From Leptolyngbya sp. FACHB-60 (GTDB taxonomy: Bacteria; Cyanobacteriota; Cyanobacteriia; Phormidesmidales; Phormidesmidaceae): DNA of 64,000 bases. The notes under the pieces are model-generated. The model worked only from the letters and a program-made list of their open reading frames with translations. It was not told the DNA's origin and searched no databases. Shown piece by piece: positions 1 through 8,852 of this stretch; within the stretch, counting starts at the first letter, position 1, and each line of letters starts with the position of its first letter. The translations under genes were made by a program, and so were the position numbers. The stretch covers positions 20,834-84,833 of the forward strand of contig NZ_JACJOX010000014.1 in NCBI RefSeq assembly GCF_014695775.1, in the 5' to 3' direction.

Positions 1-1059
1 ATCTCTCTTGAAAGCAACAATGGGTACAGCACAGGCTGAGGCTTCACAAAAGGTTTGGCCAAAGGCTTCTTCCAAGGAGGTTCCTACAAACAAATCTACT
101 GCACTGTAAATTAAAGGCATTCGGCGATAGTCTCGAATTAACCCTGTGCCACACACACCAGGAACTTGTGTGGATGCCATACCAAACACAACAAAGTGGG
201 CTCTGCCTTTCAGGCGTTGGACAACTTCCTTGAAAATGTGCCCTCCCTTGCGATAATCGGTGACGTTAACCGAACCCCCTAAAATCACAAACTTATTTTG
301 GGGAATACCGAGAATCTTGCGGGCTAAGGTTCGATTTATCGGCTGAAACAATTGCTCGTCTATCCCATAATAGAGACAGTCAACCTGAGCCTCTCCATGA
401 AAAGCTTTATTTGCCATGTCTGCCGTCCACCGACTATTTGCAGCCAGAGGAATAGCGTTAGCACCACAAAAAATCTCTCGACGTAGTTGCCATTGGTCAA
501 AGATTTTCTTAGGTTCTAAGACAGGATACTCTTGCCACGTAGGACAGGTATCATTACAGCCGGTTTGATATAAAGTGCAGTTACCAGTGTAGGCACAACG
601 TCCTGAGATCAGGTAACAGTCATGCATATAAGCAATCACCAGACATTTTAGTGATTGCAAGGTTTTCAGTAAATCTAGGGGCCACATGGCACTATGTAAG
701 TTGCCTACGACAATTACATCAGGGCTCCATCGGCTCACTTCGAGAATCAACTGCTCTATGATGTAGTTTGCCCTCAAACCAAGGTAACCATCCAAATGGG
801 GCAGTTCTGTTAACCCAAGCCAACGCCCCGAAGAGTTTTGCGTCTCTAACGGAATAGTCTTTTCCGTTTCCCCTTGGGTACAGGAAATAGCTTTGACAGC
901 ATGCCCCATGAGCAAAAAAGACTGAATCTGCCGTAGAGCAGCAATGCCAGCTCCATATTGAAAACCCAGATCATTGATGTAGAGAATACGAAGCGGTTGC
1001 TGCCTATCGAGCTTATCCTGAATGAAAGGATAGCGGCAATCTGTTGAGGAAGTATTCAT
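1..1059 (-). CDS. Glycosyltransferase family 4, C-terminus cut by window edge
   Basis: This reading frame runs from an ATG at 1059 to the window edge without a stop, giving 353 codons. The early segment LRILYINDLGFQYGAG, a central GGSVNVTDYRKGG stretch and the late GTSLEEAFGQTFCEA segment, with the E-x7-E pattern of GT-B enzymes, mark a family 4 retaining glycosyltransferase. It would transfer a sugar from a nucleotide donor in surface polysaccharide assembly. A Cys-rich patch between (CAYTGNCTLYQTGCNDTC) is common in a subset of these enzymes. It follows the GT2 gene at 1074-2831 by 14 bp on the same strand, so the two are probably co-transcribed. Donor and acceptor cannot be told from sequence. 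The last part of the GT-B fold lies outside the window. Confidence 0.82.
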   Translation of the reverse strand, partial: MNTSSTDCRYPFIQDKLDRQQPLRILYINDLGFQYGAGIAALRQIQSFLLMGHAVKAISCTQGETEKTIPLETQNSSGRWLGLTELPHLDGYLGLRANYIIEQLILEVSRWSPDVIVVGNLHSAMWPLDLLKTLQSLKCLVIAYMHDCYLISGRCAYTGNCTLYQTGCNDTCPTWQEYPVLEPKKIFDQWQLRREIFCGANAIPLAANSRWTADMANKAFHGEAQVDCLYYGIDEQLFQPINRTLARKILGIPQNKFVILGGSVNVTDYRKGGHIFKEVVQRLKGRAHFVVFGMASTQVPGVCGTGLIRDYRRMPLIYSAVDLFVGTSLEEAFGQTFCEASACAVPIVAFKRD

Positions 1060-1073
1060 GCCTGGGTGTACAA

Positions 1074-2831
1074 CTAGAGATATTGACTAAACTGCTTGCT
1101 GACCCCCCGCAATTCGGGGAGGTAGGGAAGGACTTCACCATAGGTTTTTTGGGCATTGTGAACCCGATAGTTCACAAGTACATCAGGAATGTGGATGACC
1201 TTTGCTCCTGCACGAGCCATTCGAAGCCACAGTTCATAATCCATGCTGTAAAAAAGGTCTTCCTTGAGACGAGCGCCTGAGCGTTCCCAAATATCGCGAG
1301 TCCAAAAAACTTCAGGCTGATAGAAGAAATATCCCTTTAACCAACAATTATCAATATCCAATAATTTTTCTAGCGATAAAGGAACAACCTGGCCGATCGG
1401 CATTTGATCGTGATGAATTGTAGAAAGTTCAGGACTATAATCATGGTATAGACGACAACCTCCAGTCACAATATCACACTCGTAGATTTTAAGAGCCTGT
1501 GCTACCCGCATTAAGGTGCCGGGTAGATAGTAATCATCACTATTGAGCCATGCCAAAATATCCCCAGTGGCATGACTAAATCCTTTATTCAGCGCGTTAG
1601 CCTGACCCTGATCCGGCTCGCTGACGCAATAAGTAAGTTCATGTCTGTAGCGATCGAGAATTGCTGAGGTGTTGTCGGTAGATCCTCCATCGATGACGAT
1701 ATACTCCAGATTCGGATATCCTTGCATCAATACCGAACGGATTGTTTCTTCCAAGAATGCTCCCTGGTTGAGAGTCACTGTAATGATGGAAATTTTGGGA
1801 AATTTGTACCCTGATGATAATCTTTCAGGAAGTTGGGCGGTAGGATAGTTCCAAGGCCAGGCATAACGCTTATTGAAGTCCTGATTCTCAAACGGATCAA
1901 CCCAACTTTCAGCCGGAGCTTCGTAGAAATTTAGAGTTGAAGATAGTTTTTCACCGGGAACCCAATCAAATTCTGAGTTAATCATGGCAGGAAAGGTAAT
2001 GATCCGAGTTTGAGGCGTAAGGTGTCCTTTTAGGAGTAGAAGACTATTTGGTGAGGTGTTACTGCTAAGGCAGAGTAAATCACAGTTCTTGAGGCTATCA
2101 GTATAGGGGTTTGCTAACCAACTTTCTAAGGTGTCAGCAATTGCACATATATTGTAGTTGGCGAGATTTGCAATTTCCAGGAAGCTACAGTCAAGACAGG
2201 TAACCTGACCTCCGGCTTGGGTGATTGCTTGCAAGAGTGGCAAAATCTGTTGATTGGGCTTTATGCAGAGAGCGTGCTGTGTTGTGGCAATCAGTACAGA
2301 TAAGTACTCTAGTATTGGCAGATCGGACTCACCGTTGACCTTAATACCCAAAGCCCTCGCTACGACTGTTGTTTTGACCAACAGTGTTTCTGTGTCAATG
2401 TTAGAGCCGATTGCCTTATTGGGGAATGTCAATCTCTGTAATGTTGGCTGAGCTTTAGATTGGGTGTCGGGAGGGCTCTCCTGCCCGAATGGAGGATCTT
2501 GAAGATCGCTAGTAAGGGTGGCTGGCCGCCATTGATCGCGGAAAAAAAAGTTGTAAAGGGGAACAAATATTTTATGATTTCTGTAAACCAGGTCATAGAC
2601 CTTAACTTTCTGTAAAGTTGTCTTGAATAATTTGCGAATAGAGGCCTTAGTTGTTGAGAGGTAAGCTAGTTCCTGTTGTAGGGTAAGGGTCTCATGGGTC
2701 AAAGCTGAGCGAGACAACTGAACAGATGCAAGTGCTTGTTGTAGGTGAATGATAATCGCTTCTTTTTCTTGCAATTGATTTTGCAATTGTTTGATATTAT
2801 CCGATTTGGGTTGACTTTGACTCGGCAGCAT
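1074..2831 (-). CDS. GT2 glycosyltransferase with N-terminal coiled coil
   Basis: About 585 aa. The first ~60 residues are a Gln/Leu-rich coiled coil, residues ~175-330 form a domain I do not recognise, and the C-terminal ~240 residues are a GT-A family 2 domain: ISIITVTLNQGAFLEETIRS, then IDGGSTDNT and the metal-binding LAWLNSDDYYLPG (DxD-type). SMDYELWLRMARAGAKV near the end is typical of the 'WcaA' subgroup. It very likely transfers a sugar in capsule or exopolysaccharide synthesis. A GTG at 2870 would add 13 residues; I prefer the ATG at 2831 because the added stretch runs toward the palindrome at 2878-2917. The GT4 gene at 1-1059 follows by 14 bp. Substrate unknown. Confidence 0.85.
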   Translation of the reverse strand: MLPSQSQPKSDNIKQLQNQLQEKEAIIIHLQQALASVQLSRSALTHETLTLQQELAYLSTTKASIRKLFKTTLQKVKVYDLVYRNHKIFVPLYNFFFRDQWRPATLTSDLQDPPFGQESPPDTQSKAQPTLQRLTFPNKAIGSNIDTETLLVKTTVVARALGIKVNGESDLPILEYLSVLIATTQHALCIKPNQQILPLLQAITQAGGQVTCLDCSFLEIANLANYNICAIADTLESWLANPYTDSLKNCDLLCLSSNTSPNSLLLLKGHLTPQTRIITFPAMINSEFDWVPGEKLSSTLNFYEAPAESWVDPFENQDFNKRYAWPWNYPTAQLPERLSSGYKFPKISIITVTLNQGAFLEETIRSVLMQGYPNLEYIVIDGGSTDNTSAILDRYRHELTYCVSEPDQGQANALNKGFSHATGDILAWLNSDDYYLPGTLMRVAQALKIYECDIVTGGCRLYHDYSPELSTIHHDQMPIGQVVPLSLEKLLDIDNCWLKGYFFYQPEVFWTRDIWERSGARLKEDLFYSMDYELWLRMARAGAKVIHIPDVLVNYRVHNAQKTYGEVLPYLPELRGVSKQFSQYL

Positions 2832-2877
2832 GTTGAATGTTAGTTTTGCTGGATAGAGAGTGACTCGCACATAGAGA

Positions 2878-2917
2878 CTTGAGTCAATAAGGATAGTATC
2901 ATCCCTATTGACTCAAG
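2878..2917. repeat. Inverted repeat, 17-bp arms, upstream of the GT2 gene
   Basis: CTTGAGTCAATAAGGAT at 2878-2894 pairs with 2901-2917, with 16 of 17 positions complementary and a 6-base loop. It stands just upstream of the leftward GT2 gene. No T-run follows on either strand, so it is not a standard terminator; an operator, a leader hairpin or a mobile-element scar are possible. Confidence 0.6.
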
Positions 2918-3396
2918 TGGTATCGAGTCTGTCTAAGGTTCGTTTGTCTCAAGGTAACTGCTAAAGAGCTATCTGACTAGATTCGCGGGAGTTACACGGA
3001 TTCGAGTTTTTTACCATACCTTTTCTAAAGTCATAGATTCGGAACCAAAATGAGTTCAGATATATGGAGTTGGCAAAGCAAGGCGAACATTGTCAGAAGT
3101 TCTTACCTTAAAATGTTTGTACTAAGTCTGAGCCTTTCTAGGGCTTCCATAATGGATTATCTCAACGTCATAATGCGGATCCTAGCCATTTGGGGTGACT
3201 GAGGTTAGTCCTTTGAACAAGAACCATTCTCATGATGAATTTTATTAGAACATTGTCTGTTCAGCAAAGTATCAAATGGTGATAGCACACCTTTACTTCC
3301 TAGAAGATTATTGATCTCTACCGCACTCCCCCTAAATGTTGTCGACCTGACTTTGGTGACTAGCTTTTCCTTCTCGGCGCACTATGGACAGAATGT
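2918..3396. other. Intergenic, no gene seen
   Basis: I see no convincing reading frame, RNA gene or repeat in this stretch between the leftward GT2 gene and the rightward glycosyltransferase fragment. It presumably holds the two divergent promoters, but I cannot place them. Confidence 0.5.
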
Positions 3397-4095
3397 ATGG
3401 ATAGCGTACTAGCAAAGCGATTAAAGCTAGGGATTAAGCTCTCATTTGCAATAAGCCTTCTCAAAATAAACCATAGTAAGCTTAGTAAGAGAATCCTAAG
3501 AAAATTTAACCCGCTAAAGTTTATTTTTGGTCAAGCGATACCAGATGTTATTGCGACTCATTGTGAGATTAATGATAAGCAGGGCGTCGGCATTCTTATT
3601 CAAAGACTCTTCCCCAAGAGTGACAATAATTCGCCCATTCGTTCCAAAAATCTTTACGGTGGCCGTCAAAAGTTTGGATTTGCCCATGCCTGTCTCAGCT
3701 ACAGCGACGGCGAGCATGTAGCTGAGACAGGCAAAGTAGAGGACGTTAGACCCTACTTTGCACAATCGGTAGCCATGTGTGCACCGCTGTCATCGGGCAG
3801 TGGAAGCAAGTACAAGCTTTTAGAGGCGTTAAGTGCTGGAGTACCTATTGTCTGTTCCAGTTTGGCTTTGGAATGGCTAAGTTTGACTCCTGAGGTCTGT
3901 CTATTGAGCACAAACACTGATCAAGATGTAGCATCAGCTCTCTTGCGACTCATGAATGACACGGCCTTAGGGGCTCGTCTAGCCCATCAAGGGAGAGCGC
4001 TTGTATCCCAGCACTACTCCTGGGATGTAAGCCTGCAAGGTATTGATCAGTGGCTTAATGTTATGGCCAGTATGCCCAAACGAATCACCCAGTAG
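3397..4095 (+). CDS. Glycosyltransferase family 4 remnant (C-terminal lobe only)
   Basis: The frame encodes 232 aa. From about residue 117 it reads as the nucleotide-sugar-binding lobe of a GT4 enzyme: VEDVRPYFAQSVAMCAPL, GSGSKYKLLEALSAGVPIV, then LARLAHQGR-type helices and HYSWD near the end. Residues 1-115 do not resemble the acceptor-binding lobe, and a perfect 17-bp inverted repeat (3687-3733) lies at the join. The likeliest reading is a broken glycosyltransferase whose first half was replaced or scrambled, leaving an open frame by chance. It is followed 52 bp later by an intact GT2 gene on the same strand. Activity is doubtful because half the active-site cleft is missing. Confidence 0.5.
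   Translation: MDSVLAKRLKLGIKLSFAISLLKINHSKLSKRILRKFNPLKFIFGQAIPDVIATHCEINDKQGVGILIQRLFPKSDNNSPIRSKNLYGGRQKFGFAHACLSYSDGEHVAETGKVEDVRPYFAQSVAMCAPLSSGSGSKYKLLEALSAGVPIVCSSLALEWLSLTPEVCLLSTNTDQDVASALLRLMNDTALGARLAHQGRALVSQHYSWDVSLQGIDQWLNVMASMPKRITQ
3687..3733. repeat. Perfect 17-bp inverted repeat inside a GT fragment
   Basis: TGCCTGTCTCAGCTACA at 3687-3703 is exactly complementary to 3717-3733, with a 13-base loop (3704-3716). It falls where the unrecognised N-terminal part of the glycosyltransferase remnant meets its recognisable C-terminal lobe, so it may be a recombination or insertion scar rather than a regulatory hairpin. Confidence 0.7.
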
Positions 4096-4147
4096 CAGTG
4101 GCTCTTAACTCCAGAAGACCCCGTTGAGTCATTTACTCTAAGTCATT

Positions 4148-5062
4148 ATGTCGCTTACGTTTAGTGTCGTTACTCCCTCCTATAATCAAGGGCAATTTAT
4201 TGAAAGAACGATTCAAAGCGTGCTGACGCAATCTGGGGCGGCAATTGAGTACACGATTTGCGATGGTGGTAGCACTGACGCAACTGTCAATATTCTGAAG
4301 CGCTACAAAGACCGACTGAGGTGGGTTAGCGAGCTAGATGACGGCCAAGCTGATGCCGTTAATAAAGGGGTGGCCATGACTCATGGCGATATTATTGCTT
4401 GGCTAAACTCTGATGATATCTATTACCCCAATGCTCTGGCGAAGGTAGCGGCGGCATTTGAGGCAAACCCCGCTCTAGATATTGTCTACGGTGAGGCCGA
4501 CTGGATTGGAGAAAATGATGAGGTCTTAAAGGCATTTCCCACAGAGCCGTGGCGGTACAACCGCCTCAAGGAGGTATGCTTCCTTTGCCAACCGGCGGTG
4601 TTTTTTAAGCGCTCTATGGTAGATCGTTACGGTGGATTAGATAAGACTCTGCAATATTGCATGGACTACGAATTATGGCTGCGGTACGGCCAGCATGCTG
4701 TCGTTCACTTTTTACCGGAAAAGCTAGCAGGGTCTAGAATGTATGCCTCGAATAAGACTATGAGTCAAACCCTAATTGCCCATACTGAAATCAATCAAAT
4801 GCTGGAGGCTAAGTTAGGGCTGATCCCAGCTAATTGGTTGCTGGGCTATGCTTTGGTAAATGTGGAAAAAACCTACGGTATTAGCCGCTACGATCGCACT
4901 CAAACCCACCGCTTCGTACGTCTACTAGTGCAGTTTTCTTGCCAGGAGCTAATGGCACACAATCCGCTGGCTTTCTTCAAAATTGCTCCCAAGATGATTT
5001 TTTGGTTTCTGGTTCCCGACCGAGCTTGGTTTAGGCGTGAAGACATTTTGGCGCTGGTTTAA
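4148..5062 (+). CDS. GT2 family glycosyltransferase
   Basis: At 304 aa this is a compact GT-A family 2 enzyme. LTFSVVTPSYNQGQFIERTI opens the nucleotide-binding fold, CDGGSTDAT follows, and DIIAWLNSDDIYYPNAL carries the metal-binding acidic pair. YCMDYELWLRYG near residue 180 matches the same subgroup as the GT2 gene at 1074-2831, so the two are probably paralogues. It would add a sugar to a lipid- or glycan-linked acceptor on the cytoplasmic face of the membrane. It is followed after 2 bp by the GT4 gene at 5065, so they are translationally close and almost certainly one operon. Specificity unknown. Confidence 0.88.
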   Translation: MSLTFSVVTPSYNQGQFIERTIQSVLTQSGAAIEYTICDGGSTDATVNILKRYKDRLRWVSELDDGQADAVNKGVAMTHGDIIAWLNSDDIYYPNALAKVAAAFEANPALDIVYGEADWIGENDEVLKAFPTEPWRYNRLKEVCFLCQPAVFFKRSMVDRYGGLDKTLQYCMDYELWLRYGQHAVVHFLPEKLAGSRMYASNKTMSQTLIAHTEINQMLEAKLGLIPANWLLGYALVNVEKTYGISRYDRTQTHRFVRLLVQFSCQELMAHNPLAFFKIAPKMIFWFLVPDRAWFRREDILALV

Positions 5063-5064
5063 GT

Positions 5065-6213
5065 ATGGTCAGGGTTGTGGTAGATGCTACTCCGGTTTTG
5101 CCTAAGCCTAGTGGCGTAGGCTTATACGTGCTCAACCTGCTGTGGGCCTTGCGATCGCTGCAAGCATCCGAAACCTTTAGCCTCGGCGTTGCCTATCAAC
5201 CTAGCCTAAAGAACTGGCTACGAGGGAATTTAGCTCTGCCTGAGGCGCTTGCGGTCTATGACGATGTGGCCGTCTTACCCCTGCCGGTGCGCTTGCTCAA
5301 CCTGCTGGCCAAAGTGCCTAGAAATCCGGTTTTAGGACAGCTAGAGCATCGGTTTGGTCAGCCCGACATCTATCACGGTACCAACTATGCGGTCTATCCG
5401 TGCCGACATAGCCAGCGAGTGATGACGATTTATGATTTGTCCTTCCTGCGCTATCCCGAATATGTGACTGCCGTGGTGAGCACCTACAGTCAGCGAGTGC
5501 AGCAGTGTCTAGGCTGGACTGATCTGGTGGTGACTATCTCTGAAAGCTCTAAGCGTGACATCGTGGAGTATATGGGAGTTTCGCCAGAGCGGATATGGGT
5601 AACGCCTTTGGCTAGTCGCTACGCTGATGATACCCAGGCAGTTAGCCGTGCTGTAAAAGCGGTTGATCTAGGCGATCGCCCCTATATTCTCTTTGTTAGC
5701 ACCCTGGAACCCCGAAAAAATGTGGTGCGCCTGATTCAGGCTTTTGACCAGCTTAAAAATAAGCATCGAATTGATCATCAACTAGTGTTGGTGGGCCAAA
5801 AAGGATGGCAGTTTGAGCCAATTTTCGAGGCGATCGCAGCTTCTCCCTGGAAGCATCACATTCGCCATCTCGACTATCTCTCTGATGCTGAAGTGGCTTA
5901 TTGCTACAAAAATGCTGATGTCTTTGCCTACCCCTCTCTCTACGAAGGTTTTGGCCTGCCAGTGCTGGAAGCCATGACTCTGGGCTGCCCAGTGGTTACT
6001 GCCAATACGTCGTCTTTACCCGAGGTAGCCGGTGATGCAGCGCTGTTGGTAGACCCTACCAGTGTAGAAGACCTGGCTGAGGCACTGGGGCGGGTGATCG
6101 GCGATCGCTCCCTACGCCAGGCCATGATTGCCCAAGGCTATCAGCAGGCGGCTCAGTTTTCCTGGACTCGTACGGCCAAATTAACGCTGGCGGCCTATCG
6201 TTCACTACTATAG
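5065..6213 (+). CDS. GT4 family glycosyltransferase
   Basis: A 382-aa GT-B enzyme. The N-terminal lobe begins VRVVVDATPVLPKPSGVGLY, a glycine-containing acceptor loop; the C-terminal lobe has LFVSTLEPRKNVVRLIQAF, then [16 protein letters not shown] with the E-x7-E pattern, and ANTSSLPEVAGDAALLVDP, the donor-binding signature of mannosyl/rhamnosyl-type GT4 proteins. It sits between a GT2 gene (2-bp gap) and the GDP-mannose dehydratase gene (36-bp gap), which suggests GDP-mannose or a GDP-6-deoxyhexose as donor; that is inference from context. Full length for the family, with a normal ATG start. Confidence 0.9.
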   Translation: MVRVVVDATPVLPKPSGVGLYVLNLLWALRSLQASETFSLGVAYQPSLKNWLRGNLALPEALAVYDDVAVLPLPVRLLNLLAKVPRNPVLGQLEHRFGQPDIYHGTNYAVYPCRHSQRVMTIYDLSFLRYPEYVTAVVSTYSQRVQQCLGWTDLVVTISESSKRDIVEYMGVSPERIWVTPLASRYADDTQAVSRAVKAVDLGDRPYILFVSTLEPRKNVVRLIQAFDQLKNKHRIDHQLVLVGQKGWQFEPIFEAIAASPWKHHIRHLDYLSDAEVAYCYKNADVFAYPSLYEGFGLPVLEAMTLGCPVVTANTSSLPEVAGDAALLVDPTSVEDLAEALGRVIGDRSLRQAMIAQGYQQAAQFSWTRTAKLTLAAYRSLL

Positions 6214-6249
6214 GTAAGCCCAGCCCTATGGATCTAACAAGTAGTTTCA

Positions 6250-7212
6250 ATGGCAAAAAAAGCGTTGATTACAGGCCTCACTGGCCAAGACGGCTCTTAC
6301 CTGGCTGAGCTTTTGTTGTCGCAGGGGTACGAGGTCTGCGGCATGGTCAGGCGCTCTAGTTCCAGTAGTTTTGAGCGCATCAGCCATTTTTCGAATCAAA
6401 TTGAAGTTATATCTGGCGATCTGCTAGATCAATTCTCACTGATTGACGCGATCGAGCAGACACAGCCCGACGAAATTTATAACTTGGCCTCCCAAAGCTA
6501 CGTGCCCCTGTCTTGGACACAGCCAGCCTTGACCGCTGAGTACACAGCCCTAGGGGTATCTCGCCTGCTGGAGGCAATTCGGCGCTGCAAGCCCAGCACT
6601 CGCTTTTATCAAGCTTCAAGCAGTGAGGTGTTTGGTCAACCCGATGAATCTCCTCAGACCGAGCGCACGGCCTTTCGGCCCCGGAATCCCTATGGGGTGG
6701 CCAAAGCCTATGCACACTGGATGACGGTCAACTATCGACAAAAGTATGACCTGTACGCCTGCTGTGGCATTACCTACACCCACGAGTCACCGCGTCGGGG
6801 CGCTGAGTTTGTCTTTCGTAAAATTACCCTGGGGGCGGTGCAGATTAAACTCGGCTTAGCCAAGGAACTGCGGCTGGGCAATCTAGATGCCCGGCGAGAC
6901 TGGTGCCATGCCGAGGATGTGGTGATGGCGATGTGGCTGATGCTGCAGCCTGAGAGCCCCGACGACTACATTATTGCCAGCGGTGAGACCCATTCTGTGC
7001 GTGAATTGGTGGACTGTGCGTTTAGCTACCTGGGTTTGGACTACCAGCAGTATGTCAGCGTTGATCCAACGTTTTATCGCCCCGATGAGGATGTGCAGCT
7101 GGTGGGGTCGATTGACAAGATTAAAACTCAGCTCAACTGGCAGCCGAAGTATTCATTTCAGCGTCTAGTCGAATCGATGGTTGATCACGACTTGAAAACG
7201 TTGAATGGGTAA
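6250..7212 (+). CDS. gmd: GDP-mannose 4,6-dehydratase
   Basis: 320 aa, an extended short-chain dehydrogenase. ALITGLTGQDGSYLAELLL is the NAD(P)-binding motif; NLASQSYVPLSW, the SSSEVFG segment with its catalytic Ser/Glu, and the YGVAK active-site Tyr/Lys are all present, as is HESPRRGAEFVFRKI, the signature of GMD. It converts GDP-mannose to GDP-4-keto-6-deoxymannose, precursor of GDP-fucose, GDP-rhamnose and related sugars. It lies between two GT4 genes on the same strand, so the cluster probably makes a polymer with a 6-deoxyhexose. No epimerase/reductase follows in the window. Confidence 0.93.
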   Translation: MAKKALITGLTGQDGSYLAELLLSQGYEVCGMVRRSSSSSFERISHFSNQIEVISGDLLDQFSLIDAIEQTQPDEIYNLASQSYVPLSWTQPALTAEYTALGVSRLLEAIRRCKPSTRFYQASSSEVFGQPDESPQTERTAFRPRNPYGVAKAYAHWMTVNYRQKYDLYACCGITYTHESPRRGAEFVFRKITLGAVQIKLGLAKELRLGNLDARRDWCHAEDVVMAMWLMLQPESPDDYIIASGETHSVRELVDCAFSYLGLDYQQYVSVDPTFYRPDEDVQLVGSIDKIKTQLNWQPKYSFQRLVESMVDHDLKTLNG

Positions 7213-7262
7213 GCGCGGCCAGCTGATCGTAGGCACAAAATACACGACTGAACGGCTCTTAC

Positions 7263-8336
7263 ATGACTGAGGCTTCGCTGCTGATTAATCTGGCGTTTAT
7301 CCCCGCCAAGCCGACGGGGCTAGGGGTCTATGCGCTCAATCTGATTCAGCATCTTCCGAAGGAAGACAGCTGGATTCTCAGCGATCGCCCCATCATCGGG
7401 CACCGCCATCTTCCCTCACCCTCAGGGGCGACCACTGATTCAGGCAAGCAGGGCCATGCACGGCGGCTGTGGTGGACACAGTTTCAGGTGCCGAGGTTGT
7501 ATCGGCAGGTCGGCGCAAAACTGCTGTTTTCGCCCATACCCGAAACGCCGCTCTGGTCATCGTGCCGAACGGTGGTGACGGTGCACGACCTAATTCCCCT
7601 GCACTTTCCCCAAAAAGGGTCGCCGCTGACGCTGTATTTTCGGCACTATCTGCCCCAGGTCATTCGTCAAGCTGAGCACGTTGTTTGCGATTCTGAGTCG
7701 ACCCTGCGCGATATCCACCATTTTTTTGGTCAACTACCCAAGGCAGCAACGGTCGTGCCTCTGGCCTACGATGCTGATCACTATCGCTGGCTAGATCTGC
7801 CGCGTCAGCCCTATTTTCTCTACGTGGGTAGCCATTATACCTACAAGAACCTGAGCCGTCTGATTGAGGCCTTTGCCCAGACTACGCTGCCCGACTTTAA
7901 GCTGTTGATTGCTGGAGTGCCTGACTCCCGCTATACGCCAGCGCTGCAAGCTCAGGTAGAGGCGATGGGGCTGGGTGATCGCGTTCAGTTTTTGGCCTAC
8001 GTGCCCTACGACGAACTGCCTCGATTGATTAACCAGGCGATCGCGCTGGTGTTTCCCAGTCTGTGGGAAGGGTTTGGCCTGCCCGTCCTAGAGGCAATGG
8101 CCTGCGGCACCCCAGTGATTACGTCCAACGTTTCTTCGCTGCCCGAGGTGGTTGGGGATGCGGCGCTGTCAATCGACCCCTACAACGTCGGTGAACTGGC
8201 CGAGGCGATGACCGCTGTGGCCAATGACCCCACGCTTTGGGCGACGCTTCACCAAGCTGGGCTAGCACGGGTGAAGGCCTTTAGCTGGAAGCAGACCGGA
8301 CATCAGACTAGCGAGATTCTTCAGCATTATTTATGA
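7263..8336 (+). CDS. GT4 family glycosyltransferase
   Basis: 357 aa with GT-B organisation: [20 protein letters not shown] at the N-terminus, [12 protein letters not shown] near the middle of the first lobe, [20 protein letters not shown] opening the second lobe, and [19 protein letters not shown] with E-x7-E. It closely resembles the GT4 gene at 5065-6213 and is probably a paralogue acting on the next sugar of the same polymer. It is 50 bp downstream of gmd in the same direction and ends the cluster, facing the leftward psiE-like gene. Intact; substrate unknown. Confidence 0.9.
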   Translation: MTEASLLINLAFIPAKPTGLGVYALNLIQHLPKEDSWILSDRPIIGHRHLPSPSGATTDSGKQGHARRLWWTQFQVPRLYRQVGAKLLFSPIPETPLWSSCRTVVTVHDLIPLHFPQKGSPLTLYFRHYLPQVIRQAEHVVCDSESTLRDIHHFFGQLPKAATVVPLAYDADHYRWLDLPRQPYFLYVGSHYTYKNLSRLIEAFAQTTLPDFKLLIAGVPDSRYTPALQAQVEAMGLGDRVQFLAYVPYDELPRLINQAIALVFPSLWEGFGLPVLEAMACGTPVITSNVSSLPEVVGDAALSIDPYNVGELAEAMTAVANDPTLWATLHQAGLARVKAFSWKQTGHQTSEILQHYL

Positions 8337-8389
8337 GTAAGTTTTAAGTTTTAGTTATTCAAAACTCAGAACTCGACATTCAGAACTAA

Positions 8390-8839
8390 TTAACGGTGGC
8401 TGACCCGCACGAGCCAGTAGCTAATAGCCAGGGCAAAGATAGCGATCGCCAGCCCAATCAGGGTCGTACCCGACACCTTGGTCAGGTCGAGAATAATGAA
8501 CTTGCGGCCTACCGCCGTCAGGGCCGTAGCAATGACCAGCTCGACCTGCACCACGTGCTTTTGAATATAGGCGGTGATATTTTCTAAAATCTCCAGGGCG
8601 ATCAGCACCGTTAAAAAGAGGCCAAAAATATCGATTACGGTCTGGCCCAAAAACGCGCCGGGGGCGGTGGTGAAAATGGCTTGGATCAGCACTACTACCA
8701 GATCAAACACGATCGCCAAAATAACGACGACCATGCCCAGAGAAAGCACCTTCGAGATGCTGCCCTCAAACTGGTGCAGGCGACTTAAAAAAGTGTCGTT
8801 TTCGAGTTGCTTGATCAACCGTTTGGCCCAGTTTGCCAT
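8390..8839 (-). CDS. PsiE-like small integral membrane protein
   Basis: 149 aa from the ATG at 8839; an upstream in-frame start at 8932 would overlap the narB gene by 80 bp and adds a polar tail, so I reject it. Four hydrophobic segments follow an amphipathic N-terminus (VVVILAIVFDLVVVLIQAIF, then VIDIFGLFLTVLIALEILEN, a VELVIATALTAVGRKFIIL segment and LIGLAIAIFALAISYWLV), the layout of the phosphate-starvation-inducible PsiE family, whose function is unknown. It begins 13 bp after narB on the same strand and is probably transcribed with it, although a link to nitrate use is not established. Confidence 0.75.
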   Translation of the reverse strand: MANWAKRLIKQLENDTFLSRLHQFEGSISKVLSLGMVVVILAIVFDLVVVLIQAIFTTAPGAFLGQTVIDIFGLFLTVLIALEILENITAYIQKHVVQVELVIATALTAVGRKFIILDLTKVSGTTLIGLAIAIFALAISYWLVRVSHR

Positions 8840-8852
8840 CGATGCTGACTGC

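Noticed and set aside
3514..3765. 83-codon leftward frame antisense to the GT4 fragment
   Set aside because: Contains part of the inverted repeat and shows no family; likely a chance frame.
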